The position numbers and the translations under genes were made by a program. Of a stretch of 49,599 bases of DNA, positions 32,974 to 40,059 are shown one piece after another (within the stretch, counting starts at the first letter, position 1; every line of letters begins with the position of its first letter). The notes under the pieces are model-generated. The model was not told where the DNA came from, did not search any database, and saw only the letters and a program-made list of their open reading frames with translations. Source of the stretch: a virus; the IMG/VR virus record IMGVR_UViG_3300046674_000334, positions 1 to 49,599 of that record; one strand, written 5' to 3'.

Positions 32974-33089
32974 ACCTCGCCGATCACGCCGCCGCGATCA
33001 TCACCAGCCTCATAGGCGCGACCGCCCTCTTCCTTCTCCTCTTCGGCCAGCGCATCAGCAACCGCATCAACCAGGGGGACCAGTCGTGA
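32970..33089 (+). CDS. Tiny single-pass membrane protein
   Basis: A 39-residue protein, too short for many gene finders, with one membrane helix (about 8-26: AAIITSLIGATALFLLLFG) and a polar end. It begins within the previous stop (ATGA) and overlaps the next gene by four bases, which supports it as real. Such small early membrane proteins may modify the host membrane or exclude other phages; this is only a possibility. Confidence 0.6.
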   Translation: MNLADHAAAIITSLIGATALFLLLFGQRISNRINQGDQS

Positions 33090-33547
33090 GCTCGCAGACC
33101 ACCGCGAAGCACCGGGCGCCGGATCGGATCGAGCTGCTCGAAGGCCGCATCCGAGATCTGGAGTCCACGGTCAAGTCCCTCACCTGCGAGCTGACCAGCA
33201 CTCTGCTCCGCGGCATGCGGGACGCCACCGCCCTCTATGACGCCCAGAGCGAGAACGAGGCGCTCAAGGCCAGGAACCAGCAGCTGACCAGCACGGTGAT
33301 CCGCGACGGCGCCGAGAAGACCCGCCTCCGCCAGGCCGTCATCAACGCCCGGCCGCGCATCACCGAGACCGTGCAGCGCCTCGACCGGCCCTACGTGTCC
33401 CACGTGCAGATCCCATACCCGGTGCCCGTCCAGCCCGCCGACACCGTCAACGAGCAGACGCAGCAGATGCCGATTCTCGATCTGCCCGAGACGGCCGCGT
33501 GGCCGAGCTACCGCCTGCGGTTCCCGGTTGGCCCGCAGGCCGCATGA
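33086..33547 (+). CDS. Coiled-coil early protein
   Basis: A 153-residue GTG-started protein. An N-terminal coiled coil (RIELLEGRIRDLESTVKSL) and a second helix (QSENEALKARNQQL) precede a Pro/Val/Gln-rich end. It closes the run of overlapping genes that began at 30161. Hairpin 33608-33636 follows. Function unknown. Confidence 0.66.
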   Translation: MSSQTTAKHRAPDRIELLEGRIRDLESTVKSLTCELTSTLLRGMRDATALYDAQSENEALKARNQQLTSTVIRDGAEKTRLRQAVINARPRITETVQRLDRPYVSHVQIPYPVPVQPADTVNEQTQQMPILDLPETAAWPSYRLRFPVGPQAA

Positions 33548-33607
33548 CCTGCCGGGCCGGCGGATGACGAAGGCCCCCGGCCCGGCACGCCAACGCCTCA
33601 CCCAAGC

Positions 33608-33636
33608 GCCCCTGTCGAGGCGAATTCGACAGGGGC
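33608..33636 (+). terminator. Hairpin between early gene groups
   Basis: A perfect 10-base-pair stem GCCCCTGTCG/CGACAGGGGC around a 9-base loop lies in the 118-base gap after the coiled-coil gene. It has no T-run. It is one of a series of GC-rich hairpins at breaks in the early operon. Confidence 0.5.
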
Positions 33637-33665
33637 ACCCCACCAGCATCCCAGAGGGAGAAGCC

Positions 33666-34673
33666 GTGACCACGATCAACGCCCACAAACTCCAGCGCCT
33701 CATCAAGCAGACCCGCCCGCACGTCAGCTCCGACGCCACCCTGCCGCCCATCAACGGCATCCGCTTCGAGTGCGACGGCATCCACGTCCACGCCCTCGCC
33801 ACGGACCGGTACACCTTCGCCGTGGCCCGCACGAAGGTCCGCGAGGAGACTGACGCCTGGTCCGCCACCGTCGCCGAGAAGGACCTCGACTGGCTGACGA
33901 GCTGGCTGGAGAGCCACGAAGGCGACACGATCCTCAACCTGTCCGTCGGCAGCAACGGGATCACCATCACCGACGACAGCAGCAAGCTCACCGTGCCGGC
34001 GACGGACCCGATCTTCCCGAAGTGGCAGAGCCTGTTCCGCGACGCACTGCAGGACGCCTCCACCTCCGGCGACCTGGTCGGCCTCGACACCAAGATGCTT
34101 GCCCGCTGGAAGCGCGCCGACACCCACCTTCGCGTCTGGCATACCGCGCCCGAGAAGCCGCTCCTGCTCGTCGGCGAGGACTTCCTCGGTCTGCAGATGC
34201 CCGCACGCTACGGCGACGACAAGGGCCGCGCCGCAGTACTGAGCGACTGGTCCGGAACTCTCGGACAGAAGAGCGAGCCCGCTGAGGCTCTCGCCCCGCT
34301 TCCGCAGCCGGGAGCCGTGGCGGAGATGGCGGAGACCATGCTCCGGCAGACCCTGCGATCCACGTCCGAGATGTTCAACGCCGACATGGACACCGAGAAG
34401 GGCCGCGCGGCCTTCATCGCCTGGGTCGAGGCCGGCAGTTACGCCTGGTCCGCGTACCGAATCCTGCAGGCGCTGAAAAAGGCCGACCCGGACCTTGCCG
34501 AGGCGACGGTCCGCGACCTCGCCGAGCAGCTGGAGGCGGGCGAGATCGGCGAGTGGGCGTGGGACGAGGCGGCCGCGGCCGGCCATGACCCGCAGGCCTG
34601 GCGCGACGACTACGAGGCCCGCCTCGCGAAGCTCGCCGCCAAGCGGGCCGCCGAGGCAGCACCGACCGCCTGA
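33666..34673 (+). CDS. DnaN-like sliding clamp protein
   Basis: A 335-residue protein recalling the beta clamp: PPINGIRFECDGIHVHALAT followed by DRYTFAVAR reproduces the clamp's ATDRYRLA motif (45-48), and later LTVPATDPIFPKW and VGEDFLGLQMPARY match clamp domain ends. Clamps ring DNA and tether polymerase and repair enzymes. At about 215 residues the clamp-like part is followed by a helical C-terminal extension. Encoded beside YqaJ and RecT, it may redirect the host polymerase. GTG start after GGGAGAAG. Confidence 0.72.
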   Translation: MTTINAHKLQRLIKQTRPHVSSDATLPPINGIRFECDGIHVHALATDRYTFAVARTKVREETDAWSATVAEKDLDWLTSWLESHEGDTILNLSVGSNGITITDDSSKLTVPATDPIFPKWQSLFRDALQDASTSGDLVGLDTKMLARWKRADTHLRVWHTAPEKPLLLVGEDFLGLQMPARYGDDKGRAAVLSDWSGTLGQKSEPAEALAPLPQPGAVAEMAETMLRQTLRSTSEMFNADMDTEKGRAAFIAWVEAGSYAWSAYRILQALKKADPDLAEATVRDLAEQLEAGEIGEWAWDEAAAAGHDPQAWRDDYEARLAKLAAKRAAEAAPTA

Positions 34674-34717
34674 CCCACCTGACCGGCAGGCGTCCGAGCT
34701 CCCCGCTCCGTCTGCCC

Positions 34718-34753
34718 GCCGCGGGCCGCCGAACCCCCACGGCGGCCCGCGGC
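34718..34753 (+). terminator. Perfect 14-base-pair hairpin after the clamp gene
   Basis: GCCGCGGGCCGCCG (34718-34731) pairs fully with 34740-34753 around an 8-base loop. No T-run follows. It lies between the clamp gene and the small gene upstream of YqaJ. Confidence 0.6.
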
Positions 34754-34777
34754 ACCCCACACCACCAGGAGAACCGC

Positions 34778-35023
34778 ATGAGCACTGCAACGCCCGTCAT
34801 CACCGAGGACACCGCCCGCCACGTGCTTTGGCACTACGGCGCCGACGGAGGCATGCAGCCCGGCAACGGCACGCAGCGCCTCATGGAAGCCATCGACGCT
34901 GCCGACATGGTCAACGTCGAGCGGCTCCGTCTCGGCTTCCCCGAGCTCGTCGGCACAATGCTCACCGCGAAGAACGACATGGACGGCATCGCCCGCCTGC
35001 AGAAGATCGTGGGTGCGGCGTGA
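34778..35023 (+). CDS. Small protein upstream of YqaJ
   Basis: An 81-residue helical protein with ARHVLWHYGADGGMQPG and a middle helix RLMEAIDAADMVNVERLRLG, ending LTAKNDMDGIARLQ. It overlaps the exonuclease gene by four bases after CCAGGAGAA. A role with recombination is suggested only by place. Confidence 0.66.
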   Translation: MSTATPVITEDTARHVLWHYGADGGMQPGNGTQRLMEAIDAADMVNVERLRLGFPELVGTMLTAKNDMDGIARLQKIVGAA

Positions 35024-35994
35024 CGCTCACCTTCCCCTCTGGCGCCACGGTCGTCCTCGGCCCGGACGCGCCGGCCGACGTATGGCACGCCATCCGCAAG
35101 ACCGGGCTCGGCGGCAGCGACATCCCGTCCATCTGCGGCCTCAACCCCTACACCTCCCCGATCGAGGTGTGGATGAAGAAGCGCGGCGAGACCCTGCCCC
35201 CGCGTAACGACGCCGTGCTGTCCGAGGCGGCCGAGATGGGCCACGAACTCGAGCCCGTCGTCGCCCGACGGTTCTCGAAAATGACGGGCCTGCCGGCCAT
35301 CAGCAACCCCGGCACGCTGCGCCACCCGACTCTCCCGCACATGCTCGTCAACCTCGACCGGGCCACGATCGAGAACGACGAGATGGGCGCCCTCGAGTTG
35401 AAGACCCGCTCGAGCTACGCACTGCCCGACTGGCTCGACGAGACCCCGATCGACGTGCAGATCCAGATCCAGTGGCAACTCGCGGTGACGGGCTGGTCGT
35501 TCGCGTACAGCGCCGCACTCATCGGAGGGCAGCGCACCATCGTCCACCGCATCGAGCGCGACCAGGAACTTATCGACGACCTGGTCCGCATCTCCACCGA
35601 GTTCTGGGGCTGGGTCCAGGACGGCATCAGGCCCCCGATCGACGCCAGCCAGGCCACCGGTCAGCTGCTCGACCGGATCCACGCCAACCCCACCGACAAG
35701 GTCGTCGTCGCCGACGCGATCGAGGTCGAGAAGTGGCTGAGTATCCGGGCCACCGCCAAGGAGCAGGCGTCGGCTGCTGAGGCTGCGATCACCGAGGCGG
35801 AGAACCACCTCAAGGACATCGCCGGAGACGCCACCGACGTCCACATCCGCGGCGAACTCGCCTACTCCTGGCGCCGCCGCAAGGGCCAGATCAGCTGGAA
35901 GTCCGCGGCGCTGGCCGCCGACCCCGACATCGACGCCGAGCTGTACCGCGGCGACGACACCCGTGTCCTTAACGTCCACTTGGAGAACCTGTGA
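35020..35994 (+). CDS. YqaJ-type exonuclease
   Basis: A 324-residue 5'-3' double-strand exonuclease of the PD-(D/E)xK class. Diagnostic parts are GGSDIPSICG (31-40), the helix with MGHELEPVVARRF (73-85), D113 in LVNLDR, E126-L-K128 in GALELKT and QIQWQLAVTG (149-158). A C-terminal coiled coil (about 250-290) follows. It resects DNA ends to give single strands for the RecT annealase encoded next, as in lambda Exo-Beta pairs. GTG overlaps the preceding stop. Confidence 0.9.
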   Translation: MTLTFPSGATVVLGPDAPADVWHAIRKTGLGGSDIPSICGLNPYTSPIEVWMKKRGETLPPRNDAVLSEAAEMGHELEPVVARRFSKMTGLPAISNPGTLRHPTLPHMLVNLDRATIENDEMGALELKTRSSYALPDWLDETPIDVQIQIQWQLAVTGWSFAYSAALIGGQRTIVHRIERDQELIDDLVRISTEFWGWVQDGIRPPIDASQATGQLLDRIHANPTDKVVVADAIEVEKWLSIRATAKEQASAAEAAITEAENHLKDIAGDATDVHIRGELAYSWRRRKGQISWKSAALAADPDIDAELYRGDDTRVLNVHLENL

Positions 35995-36776
35995 GCAACG
36001 CCCGCACCGCCGTCGCCCGCCGCGCCGAGAACGTCGGCCAGGTCGAGCAGGCCGGCGAGCAGCAGAAGCCGACCATGGCCCAGCAGATCGAACGGATGAA
36101 GCCGGAGATCGCCCGCGCCCTGCCCAAGCACATGGACGCGGACCGCATCGCCCGCATCGCGTTGACGCTGATCCGCAAGAACCCCGACCTCGCCAACTGC
36201 ACGACCGAGTCCTTCCTCGGCGCACTGATGACCTGCTCGCAGCTGGGCTTCGAGCCCGGCTCCCCGACGCAGGAGGCGTACATCATCCCGCGCAAGGGGC
36301 AGGCCGAGTTCCAGCTTGGTTACCAGGGCATGGTCACGCTCTTCTACCAGCACCCCATGGCGTCGTCGGTGAAGGTCGAGACCGTCCGTGAGAACGACTA
36401 CTTCGAGCACGAGGAAGGCCTCGAGGAGAAGCTCGTTCACCGCCCCTGCAAGACGGGGCCGCGCGGTCGCGCGGTGGCCTACTACTCCGTCGCTCGACTG
36501 ATCAACGGCGGGCGGACCTTCAAGGTCATGTACCCGGCGGAGGTCGAGGAGAGGCGCCAGAAGATGCCCTCCAAGAACAGTCCGGCATGGCGAGACAACT
36601 ACGACGAGATGGCCAAGAAGACCGTCCTGCGGAATCACTTCAAGGCCCTGCCCAAGAGCGCTGAACTCTCGCGGGCGCTGGCGCACGACGGGACCGTCCG
36701 CACGGACCTTGATCCCAACGTCATCGACGTGCCGCCCGAGTACCTCGAGCAGGCGCCCGCCGCCATCACCTCGTAA
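35991..36776 (+). CDS. recT: RecT single-strand annealing protein
   Basis: A 261-residue protein with the RecT/Redbeta-like features MDADRIARIALTLIRKNP, FLGALMTCSQLGFEPGSPTQE, AYIIPRKGQAEFQLGYQGM and WRDNYDEMAKKTVLRNHFKA, plus a short acidic C-terminus. It binds single strands made by YqaJ and anneals them, supporting recombination and genome ends joining. GTG overlaps the exonuclease stop. A strong hairpin ends the pair. Confidence 0.94.
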   Translation: MSNARTAVARRAENVGQVEQAGEQQKPTMAQQIERMKPEIARALPKHMDADRIARIALTLIRKNPDLANCTTESFLGALMTCSQLGFEPGSPTQEAYIIPRKGQAEFQLGYQGMVTLFYQHPMASSVKVETVRENDYFEHEEGLEEKLVHRPCKTGPRGRAVAYYSVARLINGGRTFKVMYPAEVEERRQKMPSKNSPAWRDNYDEMAKKTVLRNHFKALPKSAELSRALAHDGTVRTDLDPNVIDVPPEYLEQAPAAITS

Positions 36777-36789
36777 CCCATCCCGCGGT

Positions 36790-36820
36790 CGGGCCGCCCT
36801 GCCCGAAACAGGGCGGCCCG
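36790..36820 (+). terminator. Hairpin after recT
   Basis: CGGGCCGCCCTG pairs perfectly with CAGGGCGGCCCG around a 7-base loop (cccgaaa). It lies 13 bases past the recT stop and has no T-run. Loop length and stem text are like the hairpin at 43056-43084. Confidence 0.65.
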
Positions 36821-36917
36821 CAAACCCAGTGCACCACAGCCACGAAGGTCGACCGTCACATTTCGTCGCCTCCACCCCATAACTCAGGCGTCAGAGATAC
36901 CCCGAAAGGAGCGCCAC

Positions 36918-37289
36918 ATGGCCCGCCGTCTCACCGTCGCTGAACAACTCGCCTCCGCCGAGAAGGACGTACTCCTCACCAACATCGCCGACCAGTCCGA
37001 GTGGTCCCAGTTCCTCGTCATGCAGGCCGTTCTCACCTTCGGTCAGCAGAAGCCCGAGTTCTCGTGCAACGACCTGCGCGACGTCCTCCCAGACCTCGGT
37101 CACGGCTTCCTCGGTGTCGCCATCAACGCCCTCCGCGCCGGCGGCGTCATCGAGCACACCGACCGGATGGTCCCGTCCACCCAGGTCAACACCCACGCGC
37201 ATCGCATCGCGGTCTGGCGGCTCACCGGCCGCGGCTGGGCCATAGCCGCCGAGCGCACAGCCCGCACCCAGCAGCGGAGGGCGGCATGA
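36918..37289 (+). CDS. Winged-helix-like early protein
   Basis: A 123-residue protein after AAAGGAG. Predicted helices (WSQFLVMQAVLTFGQQKPEF, then NDLRDVLPDL and LGVAINALRAGGVIE) and a beta wing (THAHRIAVWRLTGRGW) fit a winged-helix DNA-binding fold. It follows RecT and may aid replication or gene control. It overlaps the next gene by four bases. Confidence 0.68.
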   Translation: MARRLTVAEQLASAEKDVLLTNIADQSEWSQFLVMQAVLTFGQQKPEFSCNDLRDVLPDLGHGFLGVAINALRAGGVIEHTDRMVPSTQVNTHAHRIAVWRLTGRGWAIAAERTARTQQRRAA

Positions 37290-37471
37290 GCGCCCTGCTG
37301 TGGATCCTCGCCGGCGTCCTCGCCCTGAACGTCCTCTTCGTCGTCCACCGGCTGTGGATCACCCGCCACCTCATCCCCGAAGAGGAGCGCGCCGCCGTCC
37401 GGGCCGAGCTCGCCGCCCGCTTCGACACCTACGCCGCCCACGTCGACCAACTGCCCGTCAAGGGGGAGTGA
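37286..37471 (+). CDS. Small membrane protein
   Basis: A 61-residue protein with one N-terminal membrane helix (about 3-22: ALLWILAGVLALNVLFVVH) and a charged helical tail (EEERAAVRAELAARF). It begins in the previous stop (ATGA) and its stop TGA supplies the A of the next ATG. Role unknown. Confidence 0.66.
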   Translation: MSALLWILAGVLALNVLFVVHRLWITRHLIPEEERAAVRAELAARFDTYAAHVDQLPVKGE

Positions 37472-38325
37472 TGAGCCGCCGCCCGATTCCCGCCGATGCG
37501 TTCGATCACGGTGACCCGAAGCGCTACCGCCGCGGCTGCCGCTGCGACCTTTGTGTAGAAGGGACCACCGCCGAAGTCCGCCGCAACCGATACCTCCGCA
37601 GCACAGGCCGAGGCGCCCTCATCAGTCCGACCCGGGCGGCTAAACACATCCACCGCCTCCGCGCCGTCGGCATGTCCGACCAGGACATCCAAGCCGCAGC
37701 GAACATCGTCGACGACGTCCTGTACCGAATCCTTCGCGGTGAAGGCCAGATCCACCGCGACACCGAGCGCCGCGTCCTTTCCGTCGCCCCGCTGAAGGAA
37801 GGCGCGTCAGGGTGCGGCGCGAGCGTTCCCGGCCTCGGCACCATCCGCCGCTTGAGGGCCCTCGCCGCAGACGGATGGACGGCTGCCGAACTTGCGCACC
37901 GAGTGGGCAAGCATAAGCAGTTCATCGTCTACCTGCAGAACTCCGAGCTCGACACGCAGGTCCGCCTCTGGGTGGCCGACTACACCCGCCGCCTCTGCGC
38001 CCAGCTGGCAGGACTCACCCCCGAAGGCGAAGGCATCGCGCCCCACATCGTGGGGCGGACCCGCACGCTGGCCGCGAAGAAGGGGTGGGTGGGCACCGCC
38101 TACTGGGACGAAGGCGACTTCGACGACCCAAACTTCGTGCCCGCAGTCAGCGACGAGATCCCCCGCACCAAGCTCGCAGCCCTGCGCCGCGCGGAGATCG
38201 TGCACCTCGCCAGCTTCGGAGTCTCCGAGAAGGAGATCGCGACCCGCCTCGGCATGGACGACACCTACGTCCACGACCTCATCCGTGACATGGGGAAGCG
38301 CTACCCCGCCGAGGCGGCGGCATGA
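37471..38325 (+). CDS. Helix-turn-helix protein with N-terminal Cys motif
   Basis: A 284-residue protein. The N-terminus has YRRGCRCDLCVEG, a Cys cluster typical of actinophage regulators. Three HTH-like units follow: RLRAVGMSDQDIQAAANIV, RALAADGWTAAELAHRVG and LASFGVSEKEIATRLGM. It probably binds DNA as an early or middle regulator. It overlaps both neighbours. Confidence 0.75.
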   Translation: MSRRPIPADAFDHGDPKRYRRGCRCDLCVEGTTAEVRRNRYLRSTGRGALISPTRAAKHIHRLRAVGMSDQDIQAAANIVDDVLYRILRGEGQIHRDTERRVLSVAPLKEGASGCGASVPGLGTIRRLRALAADGWTAAELAHRVGKHKQFIVYLQNSELDTQVRLWVADYTRRLCAQLAGLTPEGEGIAPHIVGRTRTLAAKKGWVGTAYWDEGDFDDPNFVPAVSDEIPRTKLAALRRAEIVHLASFGVSEKEIATRLGMDDTYVHDLIRDMGKRYPAEAAA

Positions 38326-38495
38326 ACACCGACCTGGACCGCGGCCCGGCCGCCGGTCGCCCGAAGCCCCCGGCGCTCCGCAAACCCATCCCGTACCGGT
38401 GCAGCGCAGGCCGCACTCCGTGCGGAAAGTCGGCCCGCTTCTTCGCCTGCGGCTGGCGCTGTGTGAACCACGCACCCGGCAGCCAGGCCGCCTGA
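38322..38495 (+). CDS. Small Cys-rich protein
   Basis: A 57-residue protein with four Cys residues (YRCSAGRTPCGK; FACGWRCVNHA) after a Pro/Arg-rich start, likely a zinc finger. It overlaps the HTH gene (ATGA) and ends before a hairpin. Too short to be listed by many gene finders, but the coupling supports it. Confidence 0.6.
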   Translation: MNTDLDRGPAAGRPKPPALRKPIPYRCSAGRTPCGKSARFFACGWRCVNHAPGSQAA

Positions 38496-38509
38496 CCGCA
38501 CACAACAAC

Positions 38510-38532
38510 GCCCCGCGGCGACACCGCGGGGC
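38510..38532. terminator. Hairpin between convergent genes
   Basis: GCCCCGCGG/CCGCGGGGC with loop CGACA lies between the + gene ending at 38495 and the - gene ending at 38553. It can serve both strands; no T-run. Confidence 0.65.
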
Positions 38533-38552
38533 AGAGGGGAGGGGGCGTGACG

Positions 38553-38783
38553 TCAGTCGGACTTCGCGGCGGGCTCGGACCACGGACCAGCCGGCGGGCG
38601 GACGGGCAGCTTGGCGCCAGGTCGCCGCAGGTACCAGCGGATGAACTCCCGAAGGACGCGAGCACGGGGGCTGCGGCCCTCGGGGTGTTGCGCCCGGGTG
38701 GCGGACTCGAACGGCAACCACTCGTCGTCGGGCGCGCGGAACTTCCGCTGGGCGTCGTAGCTGGCTTCGGTCTCGGACGTCAT
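38553..38783 (-). CDS. Ribbon-helix-helix-like regulator (putative)
   Basis: A 76-residue leftward protein: FRAPDDEWLPFESATRAQHP, then a helix pair RSPRARVLREFIRWYLRRPG and a Pro-rich end. The short strand, two helices and the LREFIRWYLR text fit small RHH DNA-binding proteins of actinobacteria. It is divergent from the CoiA-like nuclease gene over a region with four GTGGCCAC palindromes, the first only 20 bases from its start. It is the natural candidate to bind them. Confidence 0.6.
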   Translation of the reverse strand: MTSETEASYDAQRKFRAPDDEWLPFESATRAQHPEGRSPRARVLREFIRWYLRRPGAKLPVRPPAGPWSEPAAKSD

Positions 38784-38932
38784 GTCCGGAGGGTATCCGG
38801 TCGTGGCCACAGGCGGCAAGACGCATCGCCACGCTTTGTGGCCACAACTCTCTCTACGAACACGCTTGCTTTGTGGCCACAAAGACCGCTAGGTTTGTGG
38901 CCACAAGAGTTCCAGTACGAGAGGAGTAGTTC
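38784..38932. promoter_or_regulatory. Operator array of four GTGGCCAC palindromes
   Basis: Copies at 38803-38810, 38838-38845, 38873-38880 and 38897-38904. The last three extend to TTGTGGCCACAA, and the third to the 16-base palindrome CTTTGTGGCCACAAAG (38869-38884). Centre spacings are 35, 35 and 24 bases. They fill the whole gap between the divergent regulator (-) and nuclease (+) genes and so probably control both. Confidence 0.75.
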
Positions 38933-40024
38933 GTGACGAACGACAAGCTCTGGCACAGCGAGCTCGGTGATCTCGACATCACCAAGGCCGACCTGGGTCG
39001 GCCCGAGCTGCCTGAGCTGTGGGAGCTCCTTCTCTCCGACCGTCGCACCCCGATCTCTCGGCGCCAGCTGCAGTGCGGCGGCATCTGCCGCACGCTCGGC
39101 TACGTCGAATGGATGCACGTCTACGAGCGCCAGGGTCTGCGCGTTGCCGCGCACGAAGCCAAGACCGCCGAGCGGCGCCACGCCTCCAACGAAAGCCCCG
39201 AGCACCAGGCGTACAAGGAGCGCACGATCCGCGTCGCCACCGAGGCAGGGCACCGAGCCGAGGCGGAAGTGCGCACCCCGGACGGCAAGGTCCGAAGCGA
39301 CGTCCTGATCTATGGCGCTACCGACATGCCGACCGGCTTCGAGGTCCAGCGCTCGTTCGAGCCCGAGGGCACCATTAGGCGCCGCAACAAAGCCTCGAGC
39401 GACCACGGCATCCTCGCGGCCTGGCACACCGACGACACGCAGATGTTCAACCGGAACGAAGTCGCCTGGACCCGAACCGACAACCACCTGCCCCCTCGAG
39501 CAATTCGAGACGGCGCACACCTCCAAGTCCGCGGCGGATACCGCCACCTGGACATGGAGAAGTGCGATGAGCGGCGCGCCCGCCCCTGCCTGACCAAGAA
39601 GACCGGCAAGTGCGGCAAGTGGCACCCGGTCTCCTCGCCGCGGCAGATCTCCTACGACGACTTCGTGCGCGGCGTAGCCGCCGGCGAGGTCGTCCAGGCC
39701 GGAGTCAAAGAGTTCCGGACGACTTTCCACTTCTGGACCAACGCCCTCGAGCTCGAGCGCTACGAGGACACCATCGGCCGCTCCGTCCGCCCTTCCGGCC
39801 CTGCCCCGCGCAAGCCGGCCACCGGCTCCTCGGACCGTGACCCAACGTGTCGGGCGCGACCGCGCATCGAGATCAATCACGGACCTTGCTTCGACTGGAG
39901 CGACCGATCCCACTGGTCGCTCTTCGACCAGCCGTGTCGCCATTGCGGCCGTCTCACGCGCCTGCGCGACGACGCCGGTCGCCCCTCGCACAAGACCTGC
40001 GCCGAAGCGCAGTTCAGTCGCTGA
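38933..40024 (+). CDS. CoiA-like PD-(D/E)xK nuclease with C-terminal zinc motif
   Basis: A 363-residue protein. The centre resembles competence protein CoiA-like nucleases: a conserved helix SPEHQAYKERTIRVA (88-102), AEAEVRTPDGKVRSDVLIYG with D123, then TGFEVQRSFEP with E137 and Q139, and ILAAWHTDD. These could form the active site (D...ExQ). The C-terminus carries CFDW ... PCRHCGRL ... C, a zinc-binding unit. It would cut or process DNA. GTG after GAGGAG; expression probably depends on the palindrome array upstream. Confidence 0.7.
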   Translation: MTNDKLWHSELGDLDITKADLGRPELPELWELLLSDRRTPISRRQLQCGGICRTLGYVEWMHVYERQGLRVAAHEAKTAERRHASNESPEHQAYKERTIRVATEAGHRAEAEVRTPDGKVRSDVLIYGATDMPTGFEVQRSFEPEGTIRRRNKASSDHGILAAWHTDDTQMFNRNEVAWTRTDNHLPPRAIRDGAHLQVRGGYRHLDMEKCDERRARPCLTKKTGKCGKWHPVSSPRQISYDDFVRGVAAGEVVQAGVKEFRTTFHFWTNALELERYEDTIGRSVRPSGPAPRKPATGSSDRDPTCRARPRIEINHGPCFDWSDRSHWSLFDQPCRHCGRLTRLRDDAGRPSHKTCAEAQFSR

Positions 40025-40059
40025 CTCACCTATCCGTCCCGCTTGAAAGAAGACACCCC

